Made by a program: the position numbers and the translations under genes
Notes under the pieces: generated by a model
Databases searched by the model: none
What the model saw: only the letters and a program-made list of their open reading frames with translations
Told to the model about the DNA's origin: nothing
Part shown: positions 8,993 to 16,890 of the stretch, one piece after another
Position numbering within the stretch: position 1 is the stretch's first letter
Layout: each line of letters starts with the position of its first letter
Source: Paenibacillus sp. 1001270B_150601_E10
GTDB taxonomy: Bacteria; Bacillota; Bacilli; Paenibacillales; Paenibacillaceae
Direction of reading: 5' to 3'
DNA length: 64,000 nucleotides
NCBI RefSeq assembly: GCF_015558675.1
Contig: NZ_JADMOL010000018.1
Location: 1 to 64,000 of the forward strand

Positions 8993-10333
8993 ATGGGGAA
9001 ATATTTTGGAACAGACGGTGTTCGCGGTGTTGCCAACCAGGAATTGACCGCTGAACTCGCATTCAAGGTAGGTCGTGCTGGCGGTTATGTTTTAACAAAA
9101 GAGGCGGCTAAGCCAAAAGTATTGATCGGGATGGATACGCGTATTTCAGGTAAAATGCTTGAAGCATCCCTGACTGCAGGACTGCTGTCGATTGGTGCAG
9201 ACGTTGTCTTGCTGGGTGTGTTGTCTACACCAGCTGTTGCTTACTTAACACGCACGCTGGGGGCGGATGCAGGGGTCATGATCTCCGCATCTCATAACCC
9301 GGTAGAGGATAATGGCATTAAGTTCTTTGGCCGAGATGGATTCAAGCTGCTTGACGAAACAGAGCTTGAAATCGAAGCGCTGATGGATGCTGAGGTTGAT
9401 GAGCTTCCTCGTCCGATCGGCAAAGATCTTGGTACGGTTACGGTGGATACAGAAGCGAAGTGGAAGTATGTTGAGTATTTGAAATCGACAGTTGCGAATT
9501 CCTTTGAAGGAAAGCGTATCGTCTTGGATTGTGCCAATGGTGCAGCGTTTGAACTGGCACCGCAACTGTTCCGTGATCTTGGGGCTGAAGTCATTACGAT
9601 CGCAGCGGAGCCTAATGGCTTGAATATTAACGATCATTGCGGCTCTACACATCCTGAAACGCTTGCTGAAGAAGTTGTTCGTCAGAAGGCTCATCTTGGG
9701 CTTGCGTTCGATGGGGATGCGGATCGTTTGATTGCGATTGATGAGAATGGCGAAGAGGTCGATGGAGATTATCTGCTTCTTATCTGCGGTGAAGCAATGA
9801 ACCGTGCTGGAAAGCTTAACGAGAAGACGATCGTCTCCACCGTTATGAGTAATATCGGCTTCTATAAAGGCGTTGAGAAGGCAGGACTTCATTCCGTAAA
9901 AACGGCTGTAGGCGACCGCTATGTCATGGAGGAAATGCGCCGTGGCGGCTACAACCTCGGTGGCGAACAGTCTGGGCATATCATCTTCTTGGATTATGGG
10001 ACAACTGGCGATGGCATGATGACAGGTGTTCATCTCGTGGATACGCTTGTAAATTCTGAACGCACTTTGTCTGAAGCCAAATCACTTATGCGCAAGTTCC
10101 CGCAAGTATTGGTGAATGTGCGTGTTGCCGATAAGAGCAAGTATGCAGGCAACACAGCAATCGAAGAGGCAGTTGCTGCTGTTGAGCAGGAGCTAGGCGA
10201 CAATGGCCGTGTTCTGGTTCGTCCATCAGGAACGGAATCCTTGATCCGTGTCATGGCAGAAGGACCTGATGTCGAGATGGTTGAAGAGTATGTGAACCGT
10301 ATCGTTGAAGTGGTTCAACGCGAATTGCAATAA
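8993..10333 (+). CDS. glmM: Phosphoglucosamine mutase
   Basis: Interconverts glucosamine-6-phosphate and glucosamine-1-phosphate on the way to UDP-GlcNAc and peptidoglycan. 446 aa with [12 protein letters not shown] at the N-terminus, the phosphoserine loop ISASHNP (near residue 100), the metal loop DGDADR (near 240) and the phosphate-binding RPSGTE near 408. Starting at ATG 8993 gives the standard family N-terminus; the 28-codon extension back to 8909 does not match the family. AAGGGG is 12 bases upstream, a rather long spacing. Third gene of the cdaA operon. Confidence 0.97.
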   Translation: MGKYFGTDGVRGVANQELTAELAFKVGRAGGYVLTKEAAKPKVLIGMDTRISGKMLEASLTAGLLSIGADVVLLGVLSTPAVAYLTRTLGADAGVMISASHNPVEDNGIKFFGRDGFKLLDETELEIEALMDAEVDELPRPIGKDLGTVTVDTEAKWKYVEYLKSTVANSFEGKRIVLDCANGAAFELAPQLFRDLGAEVITIAAEPNGLNINDHCGSTHPETLAEEVVRQKAHLGLAFDGDADRLIAIDENGEEVDGDYLLLICGEAMNRAGKLNEKTIVSTVMSNIGFYKGVEKAGLHSVKTAVGDRYVMEEMRRGGYNLGGEQSGHIIFLDYGTTGDGMMTGVHLVDTLVNSERTLSEAKSLMRKFPQVLVNVRVADKSKYAGNTAIEEAVAAVEQELGDNGRVLVRPSGTESLIRVMAEGPDVEMVEEYVNRIVEVVQRELQ

Positions 10334-10361
10334 CACGAAGCAAGGATAAGAATAATAATTT

Positions 10362-10400
10362 GCCGCTCGTCCCTAGGTGTTTGGGGATGTGCGGCTTTTT
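10362..10400 (+). terminator. Rho-independent terminator after glmM
   Basis: GCCGC...TCCC...GGGGA...GCGGC hairpin followed by TTTTTC, 28 bases after the glmM stop. Confidence 0.85.
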
Positions 10401-10465
10401 CGACATATAGACGTATATGGCGCCTGCAATTTCTTAATGGTCTAAAGGAATGTTGAGCGATGATA

Positions 10466-10494
10466 TTGCCAGATGACGTCTCGTTGCATATAAT
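10466..10494 (+). promoter_or_regulatory. SigA promoter of the glmS transcript
   Basis: TTGCCA, 17-base spacer, TATAAT: a near-perfect consensus. It lies 159 bases upstream of the predicted ribozyme cleavage site and just after the glmM terminator. Confidence 0.8.
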
Positions 10495-10639
10495 AGTCAT
10501 ATTCCACCGTCTAAGTCGAGAAGATGTGTGCCGACATTGATCGATGTAACCAAGAAGCCGGTAGCGGGAGGAATAACACAGCATAAGTTTTGGTGGATGG
10601 TTTTGGATTCGAGAAGGAAAGGCAGGGTTGAACTGAACT

Positions 10640-10805
10640 TAACGTAAGATAAGCGCCAGCACTTGTACACGACGGACGGCAATTCGTGGCAAGTGGACGA
10701 GGTGGAGGTGTTCGAAAATGTTCGGCGGGGACCTCCCGGTGTATAACCAACACCGTAACATCACTTCGGAAAACAATGAGGCAACTTGTTGGACAACGAA
10801 TGATG
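10640..10805 (+). ncRNA. glmS self-cleaving ribozyme-riboswitch
   Basis: Senses glucosamine-6-phosphate and cleaves the glmS mRNA, lowering GlmS when the sugar is abundant. The conserved core is readable: the cleavage context A/GCGCCAGCACT (cut predicted between 10652 and 10653), P2 arms CACTTG/CAAGTG, then GTGGACGAGG, TTCGAAAATGTTCGGCGG and ACCTCCCGG, which follow the same order as the Bacillus glmS element. P3 (CGGTGT/AACACCG) and a P4-like stem follow. The ends are approximate. Confidence 0.88.
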
Positions 10806-10825
10806 AATAGGTTAATACGAAATGC

Positions 10826-10853
10826 TTGCAGTTATCATTGGATATCGTATAAA
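10826..10853 (+). promoter_or_regulatory. Possible second glmS promoter downstream of the ribozyme
   Basis: TTGCAG, 16-base spacer, TATAAA. A transcript from here would lack the ribozyme and escape its control. Sequence only. Confidence 0.4.
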
Positions 10854-11207
10854 TCAAAAATAACAGACAGTCTGTCTACCAAGAGCATCGATCGGACACC
10901 GAGCATATAGGCTTTCTAGAAGTGGAAGCTGATGAACGGTACGGAATCAGAAGCGCTGGTTCCTTATGGCTCTTGGCTGAGCACATGACGAGGATTAGAG
11001 GTCTAATGTAGCGTACATTGATTTTTATCATGTGTCCTAGACCCTTCTTTCCGCATGAGCAATGAAGGCTGATGGCAGACAGCAGGATGACATGTACGGT
11101 ACAGAACAATTGAATAGGACTTAATACCGCTCATCGATGTCTTAGCCATCAAGCCATACAGGAACCGCTGGTTCTCCGGTTGATGCTGCTTTGGAGCAGA
11201 CCGAATC
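10854..11207. other. Long leader between ribozyme and glmS
   Basis: About 400 bases lie between the end of the ribozyme and the glmS start. There is no ORF with a ribosome binding site and no terminator, and I could not assign a known RNA fold. In Bacillus the ribozyme lies much closer to glmS. Confidence 0.5.
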
Positions 11208-11220
11208 GGAGGCTAACTAT

Positions 11221-13056
11221 ATGTGTGGTATTGTTGGATATATCGGAACGCGTAATTCACAGGAAGTATTGCTTGAGGGCTTGAGCCGTTTGGAGTACCG
11301 CGGCTATGATTCGGCAGGCATCGCGGTTATGACAAGCGAAGGGCTAGAAATTCGCAAAGCGGAGGGTCGCTTGGCGAATCTGGCGGGTCAACTCGAAGGT
11401 GAGCCGCTGACAGGAGAGGTCGGTATTGGACACACTCGCTGGGCGACTCACGGCAAGCCTTCGGATGAGAATTCTCATCCACATACGGATGTGACAATGA
11501 AATTCTCGGTCGTGCATAACGGGATCATTGAGAACTACTTGGAGCTTAAGGAAGAGCTAATGGCTGAGGGGGTGGTATTCCGTTCGGAGACGGATACCGA
11601 AGTTATTTCCCACCTTATTGCTCGTGAGTATCAAGGTGATCTTGTTAAGGCGGTGCAGCATGCAATTCGACATCTAAGAGGGGCGTTTGCTCTTGGTGTG
11701 CTGACTGAGCATGAGCCAGACCGACTTGTAGCGGTTCGCTGCGCAAGCCCTCTCGTGATTGGAATTGGCGAAGGGGAGAATTTTATCGGCTCGGATATTC
11801 CGGCGATTTTACAATATACACGTCGTGTGTATATTTTGAATGACAATGAGATGGCCGTTCTGACGAAGGACGCTGTCGATTTGATGACGATTGAGGGCAA
11901 CAGTATTTCTCGGGAAATGATTGTTGTCGATTGGGATGCGTTGACTGCAGAAAAAGGCGGATATGACCACTTCATGCTGAAGGAAATTAACGAGCAGCCG
12001 AAGGCATATCGCGACACGATGCGAGGCCGTTTGCGTGAAGGGTTGGCAGGTGTCAAATTACCGGAGTTGAAGATGATTACACATGAGCGTCTCTGCGAGA
12101 TTCGCAATGTGCACATCGTGGCTTGCGGTACGGCTTATCACGCTGGACTTGTTGGTCGGAGCTTGATCGAGCACAATGTGAAGATTCCGGTAGAAACAGA
12201 TGTTGCGTCCGAATATCGGTATCGCAACCCAATCATTACGCCAAATACGCTTGTTATCGTGGTGAGTCAATCCGGGGAGACAGCAGACACGCTTGCCGCT
12301 CTTCGCGAAGCCAAGCGCTGCGGAGCATCGGTGCTTGCCATTACGAATGTCGTCGGCAGCTCGGTTGCTCGCGAGGCGGACGATACAATTGTAACTTGGG
12401 CTGGACCAGAGATCGCGGTAGCTTCGACCAAGGCCTATACCTCCCAGCTCGTCGCATTCATGCTCTTTAGCCTGTATTGGGCGGAACAGCTGGAGACCTT
12501 GAGCCAAGCTGAGATTCGACATCAGCTGGCAGCCATTGAGGCTCTTCCAGAACAGGTGGAAGCGATTCTTGCGCAAGAGGATCAGCTGAAGCGGGTGGCT
12601 GAGGAGTTGGCGGAGCATGACAGCCTGTTCTTCATCGGCCGTGGTGTCGATTATGCCGTATCGTTGGAAGGCTCTTTGAAGCTGAAGGAGATCTCCTACA
12701 TCCATTCGGAAGCTTACCCTGCTGGGGAGCTGAAGCACGGAACGTTGGCATTGATTGAGGAGGGCGTACCGGTTATCGCACTTGTGACCCAACCTTCACT
12801 CGTCGAGAAGATGATCAGCAACATGAAGGAAGTAAAGGCGCGTGGCGGCCACATCTTTGCGATTGTGGATCAAGCGCATAAAGAGCAGGTTGCGAAAGCA
12901 GCAGATGAAATCTTTGTGCTGCCAACCACGCTTGCACATCTAAACCCAGCGCTGTCCGTTGTCCCAACGCAGTTGATTGCGTACTACGCCTCTCTTGCGT
13001 TAGGTCATGACGTAGATAAGCCAAGAAATTTGGCGAAGAGTGTGACGGTTGAGTAA
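11221..13056 (+). CDS. glmS: Glutamine--fructose-6-phosphate aminotransferase (isomerizing)
   Basis: Makes glucosamine-6-phosphate from fructose-6-phosphate and glutamine, the first committed step of amino-sugar synthesis. 611 aa. MCGIVGYIG at the N-terminus exposes the catalytic Cys of the glutaminase domain after Met removal, and GHTRWATHG and HNGIIEN follow. Two SIS sugar-isomerase domains occupy about residues 290-610 (VSQSGETADT; HGTLALIEEG; C-terminal DVDKPRNLAKSVTVE). The true start is ATG 11221, 8 bases after GGAGG, because the Cys must be residue 2; the 10-codon upstream extension is not used. Confidence 0.98.
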   Translation: MCGIVGYIGTRNSQEVLLEGLSRLEYRGYDSAGIAVMTSEGLEIRKAEGRLANLAGQLEGEPLTGEVGIGHTRWATHGKPSDENSHPHTDVTMKFSVVHNGIIENYLELKEELMAEGVVFRSETDTEVISHLIAREYQGDLVKAVQHAIRHLRGAFALGVLTEHEPDRLVAVRCASPLVIGIGEGENFIGSDIPAILQYTRRVYILNDNEMAVLTKDAVDLMTIEGNSISREMIVVDWDALTAEKGGYDHFMLKEINEQPKAYRDTMRGRLREGLAGVKLPELKMITHERLCEIRNVHIVACGTAYHAGLVGRSLIEHNVKIPVETDVASEYRYRNPIITPNTLVIVVSQSGETADTLAALREAKRCGASVLAITNVVGSSVAREADDTIVTWAGPEIAVASTKAYTSQLVAFMLFSLYWAEQLETLSQAEIRHQLAAIEALPEQVEAILAQEDQLKRVAEELAEHDSLFFIGRGVDYAVSLEGSLKLKEISYIHSEAYPAGELKHGTLALIEEGVPVIALVTQPSLVEKMISNMKEVKARGGHIFAIVDQAHKEQVAKAADEIFVLPTTLAHLNPALSVVPTQLIAYYASLALGHDVDKPRNLAKSVTVE

Positions 13057-13097
13057 GGGGAAACACAATTGTATAGCATGTTGTAGCTTTATAAAAA

Positions 13098-13124
13098 AGT
13101 TTGATCATTATAATAAAGATTGAT
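13098..13124 (+). repeat. 27-bp inverted repeat, left copy
   Basis: Starts AGTTTGAT and ends ATAATAAAGATTGAT. Its reverse complement occurs at 14672-14698 with 25 of 27 positions identical. The pair brackets the broken GNAT gene and the ParB-like gene. Confidence 0.8.
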
Positions 13125-13145
13125 AATTTGTAATAAAGTTTGATT

Positions 13146-13189
13146 AAAAACATCTCACCTCTATAGATTTTAAGAGGTGAGATGTTTTT
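13146..13189. terminator. Bidirectional terminator after glmS
   Basis: Perfect 17-bp stem (AAAAACATCTCACCTCT with its reverse complement) around a 10-base loop. The A5 and T5 ends allow termination in either direction. 89 bases after the glmS stop. Confidence 0.9.
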
Positions 13190-13242
13190 AATTGGAAATT
13201 TATGATGATATCACTTTGGAAATTGTGAAGAAATGTACTTAT

Positions 13243-13260
13243 ACTAACGGGGCAGTTTAA
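13243..13260 (+). repeat. ACTAACGG-type boundary repeat, copy A
   Basis: ACTAACGGGGCAGTTTAA. One of a dispersed family in the 13.2-17.8 kb island; this copy lies just before the GNAT pseudogene. Confidence 0.7.
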
Positions 13261-13329
13261 ATGAAGAAGGAAAAAAATTGTTTTACATAGAAGTAAATAA
13301 AATGTTTTAAAAAATAATGGGGTGTATAA

Positions 13330-13823
13330 ATGGTGGTTATTATTAGAAATCAAAAAAAGTGAATTTGATTTTTTGATGGATATGCTTTATGAATCTATTC
13401 ATATTCCTAAAAATAAACCAAATAAAGAGGATTTTGATAAACTCAACACATATAAAAAAATATCATGAAGGTTGGGGAAGAAAGGGCGATACAGCACTAA
13501 TAGCATTAAATACTAATAACCAAGCAGTCGGGGTTGTCTGGTATAGATTGTTTAACGAATTTAATAAGGGATATGGTTATGTAGACAGTAACACTCCTGA
13601 ATTAGGAATAGCAGTGTCTGAAGAAGTTAGAGGAACGGGAGTAGGAACTTTGCTAATGAAGAAGATAAATCATCAAGCTATCTGTGAAGGGTATAAATCA
13701 ATTTCCCTAAGTGTAGACCCTAAAAATAGTAATTAAGTCCATATTTATAAGAAATTGGGTTTTGGAGATTATGGAGTATCAGGAACATCTACTACAATGG
13801 TTTATAGAGTTTATGAACAGTAA
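13330..13823 (+). pseudogene. GNAT-family acetyltransferase pseudogene
   Basis: An acetyl-CoA N-acyltransferase reading is spread over three frames. MVVIIRNQKK (from 13330) runs into an A7 tract. The sequence continues as SEFDFLMDMLYESIHIPKN in a second frame, then as STHIKKYHEGWGRKGD and the core GIAVSEEVRGTGVGTLLMKK (acetyl-CoA loop) in the frame of 13389. There the frame meets a TAA at 13734, yet runs on as VHIYKKLGFG, the usual GNAT ending, to 13823. Two frameshifts plus one nonsense codon make activity unlikely unless the homopolymers are misread. AT-rich like its neighbours. Confidence 0.8.
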
Positions 13824-13908
13824 ATGATTTCTTGTTCAACTCCCATGAAAGAACTTAATCATCTTTCATTTTCTGTGGCGAAGAGCTTATTTTTGCACTT
13901 CATGGATG

Positions 13909-13930
13909 GCTAACGGGGCTGAAGAGTTGA
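13909..13930 (+). repeat. ACTAACGG-type boundary repeat, copy B
   Basis: GCTAACGGGGCTGAAGAGTTGA, between the GNAT pseudogene and the ParB-like gene. Confidence 0.65.
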
Positions 13931-13973
13931 AGAGGGTTACTCTAAATATAAAAGTAGCAAAGGGGATTATTAA

Positions 13974-14618
13974 ATGGTAAGTAAAATAGAATTATACGAA
14001 AAAGAGTCTCAGGAATTCCAACCTTTTAAACACTTTTTTTCACGCATTCAAGTAATGCGGAAAGAATCCAGCTATGGGGCTGAAGTTGCCTCAAAATGGA
14101 CTAATATTTTAAACCAAACTCTTGTAGATGAAACTTACCCAGTGATACATCCATTTGGTCAGGAGACATTCTCGTTATATGCAGAGTTCACGACTGGGGT
14201 ATTTGAGTATACCTTAGACATAGACGGGGCTACTACATTTATAAAAGAAAAAAACATTAAACCCATAAAGACTTCTCCATCGAATATAATTGAAGCTGTT
14301 GACCAAGGTAACATAAATAAAGACCCAAACCGAATAAAACCCAATCATAAAAATCCTATAATGGTACTTCAGAGTCGATATTTAACCAACAACAAACCTT
14401 ATTGTATCAATGGAAACCATCGTATATTTGAAGCATATAGAAATAATGATGAACAAATAGAAATTTATGTTTTTAAAGATTTGGAATTTGTTCCTTTCTT
14501 TTATGACATTCTAAGTAAAGCAACATATTTTTTAGAAATTGATTACCATAATGTAGTTAATGATAAAAGATATTTATTGCATAACGAAAATGGTGCATTT
14601 GCAAATGAATTTAAGTAG
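13974..14618 (+). CDS. ParB/sulfiredoxin-fold-like protein of unknown function
   Basis: 214 aa, soluble, AT-rich codon use unlike the housekeeping genes around the island. The only recognisable stretch is INGNHRIFEAYRNNDEQIEI (residues about 142-161), which resembles the GNHR nucleotide-binding loop of the ParB-N/Srx-like fold. This is weak family evidence, and whether it binds nucleotide or has nuclease activity is unknown. ATG 13974 follows AAAGGGG at 9 bases, so it looks translated. It sits between copies B and C of the ACTAACGG repeat and inside the 27-bp inverted-repeat pair, as if it were the cargo of a small mobile cassette. Confidence 0.65.
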   Translation: MVSKIELYEKESQEFQPFKHFFSRIQVMRKESSYGAEVASKWTNILNQTLVDETYPVIHPFGQETFSLYAEFTTGVFEYTLDIDGATTFIKEKNIKPIKTSPSNIIEAVDQGNINKDPNRIKPNHKNPIMVLQSRYLTNNKPYCINGNHRIFEAYRNNDEQIEIYVFKDLEFVPFFYDILSKATYFLEIDYHNVVNDKRYLLHNENGAFANEFK

Positions 14619-14629
14619 ATACGTTTCTT

Positions 14630-14650
14630 CAACTAACGGGTGCTTTAATT
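14630..14650 (+). repeat. ACTAACGG-type boundary repeat, copy C
   Basis: CAACTAACGGGTGCTTTAATT, 11 bases after the ParB-like gene's stop. Confidence 0.7.
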
Positions 14651-14671
14651 GAAAATTTGCATCCAGAAATA

Positions 14672-14698
14672 ATCAATCTTTATTATAAAAATCAAACT
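14672..14698 (-). repeat. 27-bp inverted repeat, right copy
   Basis: Reverse complement of the repeat at 13098-13124 with two adjacent mismatches. The 1.6-kb segment between the copies holds the GNAT pseudogene and the ParB-like gene. Confidence 0.8.
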
Positions 14699-14706
14699 AG
14701 ATAAAT

Positions 14707-14757
14707 AAAGAACCAACTATTTTGATCAAACTTTGTTTCAAAACAGTTGGTTTCTTT
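14707..14757. terminator. Terminator-like hairpin downstream of the ParB-like gene
   Basis: AAAGAACCAACTATTTTG pairs, with one bulge and one mismatch, with AAAACAGTTGGTTTCTTT. Confidence 0.55.
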
Positions 14758-14888
14758 CGTATATAAAATCAGCATTTGCAACTTACTTTTAATCGAACTT
14801 TGTTCAAAAGCTACAAGTGGAATCCTTTTTAGTTCGCTAAAGGCACTTTGGCCATAGCTAGTGCTACTATTAAAAGAAAATAAACCAT

Positions 14889-14937
14889 TAGACTGAAAAA
14901 TATAGTATTAGACTCGGAAAATAAAGTACTAGACTGG
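14889..14937 (-). repeat. AGTCT-type short tandem repeats, left block
   Basis: Two imperfect units of about 21 bases beginning TTAGACT, followed by TAGACTGG. The units read as CAGTCTA...TTATTTTTC on the minus strand. The same motif occurs in opposite orientation at 16569-16715, bracketing the MerR pseudogene and its neighbour. Confidence 0.55.
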
Positions 14938-14948
14938 CGATAGTGTTA

Positions 14949-14973
14949 AAACTAACGAGCAGGATAGTTCAAC
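14949..14973 (+). repeat. ACTAACGG-type boundary repeat, copy D
   Basis: AAACTAACGAGCAGGATAGT continuing TCAAC. An inverted partner, GTTAGTTAAAC, lies at 15019-15029, just before the MerR pseudogene. Confidence 0.65.
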
Positions 14974-15050
14974 AAATGGAGGTATTACCATTTAACAGAT
15001 AAAAAATATTCTGCTTCATGTTAGTTAAACAATTTCAATCCTTCCACGAT

Positions 15051-15800
15051 CTAATCGTCGGGTCCATTCAGGCGCGGTTGAATGATCCTAGCTCCGTCGA
15101 AGTTCGAGGTTTTTTTAAGCTGAATTAATTGGTGTAAAAAGGATATCCCACACACCTGGGATTCGATGATTTTATTTAGATAAGACCTGACATTCCCAGC
15201 CACATTCATGATCCCCTGCAGATCCGTATGTTTGGCTGCGGCGAGGGATTGCTTAAAATTCACAGTATCTTTTGAGTACACGGAGCTTTGCAGCATTTGA
15301 ATCAACCTGATTTTTAGCAAATGAGATCCACTGTATCGACGATAGCGGTTGTTGGGGTCTCTATCCGCCGTTACATATCCTGCTTGCTCCCAGTAGCGGA
15401 TCGCCGATTTGGGAGCCTGCGTCAGTTCGGCTGCTTCGTTGATGGTGAACGTCTCCTCGGCATACGGAGATTTATTTTCGTAAGCGTATATCCGGATATC
15501 CTGAATTAATCTCTATAATTTCTCTTTTTCCTCGTACAAAGCGACTTCTTTTTCCCTGATGATCCACAATGCATCTTGCGGCTTGTCTTGATGGAGACAA
15601 CGAAGCACCTCGGCGGTCACTTCCATTCCGAATGCCGGAGCCATGGCTTGGATACACGACAGATAGGCTGTGTGCTGGTTCGTATAAATACGGTAGCCAT
15701 TTGATGATCGTTCAGCAGGAGGTATTAGGTCTTTAGCCTCGTAATTCCTTATAGTACTGGCGCTAATCCTGAATTTAGCCGCCATTTTTTTGGGGCGCAT
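15051..15800 (-). pseudogene. MerR-family regulator interrupted by an amber codon
   Basis: On the minus strand the N-terminal part (MRPKKMAAKFRISASTIRNYE...YRIYTNQ) is a MerR-type winged helix-turn-helix. It ends at TAG 15513-15515, right after EEKEKL. The same frame continues without another stop for 154 codons and contains a second MerR-like HTH (FTINEAAELTQAPKSAIRYWE) and a C-terminal helical part. One nonsense change explains everything; the intact product would be about 249 aa with two DNA-binding modules. The short product may still be made. It is divergent from the gene at 15962. Base composition is closer to the core genome than that of the ORFs to its left. Confidence 0.75.
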
Positions 15801-15961
15801 TGTCAACTCGTCATCTCCCGCATTACAATAGATCAAGATTAAATAAGCATATAAGATTTTCTATAAAATGGCTGATATTCTTTCTCTTTTTTTGCTTAAC
15901 CTTCGAATTTGCTTACAAGTTGTACAATGGAATTGAAATGAAGAGAAGGAGGCGTTCGTTT

Positions 15962-16429
15962 GTGAAGAAAGGATTCCCGCTTTTCCGGCAAGACATGTCG
16001 ATCGAAGAAATAAGTGAGGTGTCCAACAGTTATATCGATTCCGAGTGGAAGTCCATATACGAATCCATGCATGAACAATTGACGGCTGCTTTTGTTGAAA
16101 TCGAAGATGCGGCCTATGGTCTTTATTTGGATCAGCTTATGCCGTTCATATTCGAACAGCTGGAGGATGCCGGTTTCAGCGCTATGGAGAAGCTCGAAGA
16201 GAATGATTTCGTTATCGCAAAGCGCTTGGTTTTCCGAAACTCCCTTGAAAAATGGGGTGCGGAAGACAATAGATCGAGAATATTTTGGAACGTAATCCAT
16301 GACAAGCAAGGCAACCCGATCGGCACCATACTCACGGAAATTCCCCATTCCCATCTGAAATTCGACATCCCTGCAGGTCATTTACTCGCTGCGGGAGAGT
16401 CTCAAGGAGCGGATCGTGCAATGAATTAG
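15962..16429 (+). CDS. Conserved-looking protein of unknown function, divergent from the MerR gene
   Basis: 155 aa, acidic, soluble, no recognised family. The GTG at 15962 is preferred because AGAAGGAGG ends 9 bases before it; the longer reading from 15800 has no site and crosses the divergent promoter region. It is probably helical in the middle (IYESMHEQLTAAFVEIEDA), with a C-terminal segment NVIHDKQGNPIGTILTEIPHS resembling a beta-hairpin. The divergent MerR gene suggests that regulator once controlled it. A TTGTACAA palindrome lies just upstream. Confidence 0.55.
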   Translation: MKKGFPLFRQDMSIEEISEVSNSYIDSEWKSIYESMHEQLTAAFVEIEDAAYGLYLDQLMPFIFEQLEDAGFSAMEKLEENDFVIAKRLVFRNSLEKWGAEDNRSRIFWNVIHDKQGNPIGTILTEIPHSHLKFDIPAGHLLAAGESQGADRAMN

Positions 16430-16535
16430 GCGAATTAAGGAATCTGGCTGAGTTCATTAGAATTGAGATGTATATTTCCGAAGGATGGAATCGATATGAT
16501 AGATTCGAACCCAACGGATAAGTTATTTGTTGAAT

Positions 16536-16560
16536 TTAACGGAACACGTTAGTTGAATGA
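16536..16560 (+). repeat. ACTAACGG-type boundary repeat, copy E (palindromic form)
   Basis: TTAACGGAACACGTTAGTTG followed by AATGA. TAACG and CGTTA form a small hairpin; the right part is the reverse complement of the CAACTAACG seen in copies C and F. Confidence 0.6.
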
Positions 16561-16568
16561 TTACAGCG

Positions 16569-16715
16569 GCAGTCTAAGACTTTATTTTTCAGTCTTGGTC
16601 CGCAGCTGCTTTTTAATGGATCAGTCTAAATCGTATTTTTCAAAAGCCGACGATTCATCAATTCAAAAACCATGTTAAATCAACGACCCCAGTCTAAAAT
16701 TTTATTTTCACCGAA
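16569..16715 (+). repeat. AGTCT-type repeats, right block
   Basis: Three copies of CAGTCTAA followed by a TTATTTTTC-like run, at about 16570, 16622 and 16691. The first forms a hairpin with AGTCTTGG. They are inverted relative to the block at 14889-14937. Confidence 0.55.
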
Positions 16716-16734
16716 GAATTGTGTGGTGATTACA

Positions 16735-16851
16735 ATGGCTAAGCGAAAAAGAACAAGTCAATTAAAAAAAAAAGATTAAGGATGGTCGGAGACAAGGTCA
16801 GGGAATCGATTATAAAGAATGGCTAAAGATTGATTCACCGTATGCATATAG
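16735..16851 (+). pseudogene. Relic of a Tn7-like TnsA endonuclease N-terminus
   Basis: ATG at 16735 opens MAKRKRTSQLKKK. After an A10 tract the next frame reads KIKDGRRQGQGIDYKEWLKI, which resembles the start of TnsA proteins of Tn7-like elements (basic N-terminus, then I-K-x-G-R-x-Q-G-x-G-x-D-Y-x-x-W). It ends at TAA within about 40 codons, and no catalytic domain, TnsB or TnsC is present. Family assignment is by recognition of this motif only. Confidence 0.5.
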
Positions 16852-16890
16852 ATAAAGATGCCTGGATCGAGTTTAAATTAGGGTGGAAGG

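Larger units (their letters stand above)
14619..15050. other. Repeat-dense intergenic stretch
   Basis: No gene. It contains repeat copies C and D, the right 27-bp inverted repeat, a terminator-like hairpin and one block of AGTCT-type repeats, each listed separately. Confidence 0.7.
16430..16734. other. Repeat-rich gap
   Basis: No gene. It holds the copy-E boundary repeat and three copies of the AGTCT-type repeat. Confidence 0.65.

Noticed and set aside
9245-10033. 262-codon ORF antisense to glmM
   Set aside because: Shadow of a conserved gene; no ribosome binding site and a composition typical of a reversed coding strand.
10511-10753. 80-codon minus-strand ORF across the glmS ribozyme
   Set aside because: The sequence is explained by the conserved ribozyme core on the plus strand; no start site.
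12058-12792. 244-codon ORF antisense to glmS
   Set aside because: Shadow; no family features and it fully overlaps conserved SIS domains.
13081-13140. CRISPR-like short repeats (AAAGTTTGAT twice)
   Set aside because: Units are too short, spacing is irregular, and no cas genes are in the window.
15800-15961. Longer reading of the gene at 15962 starting at ATG 15800
   Set aside because: It has no Shine-Dalgarno, overlaps the divergent MerR start codon and crosses the presumed promoter.
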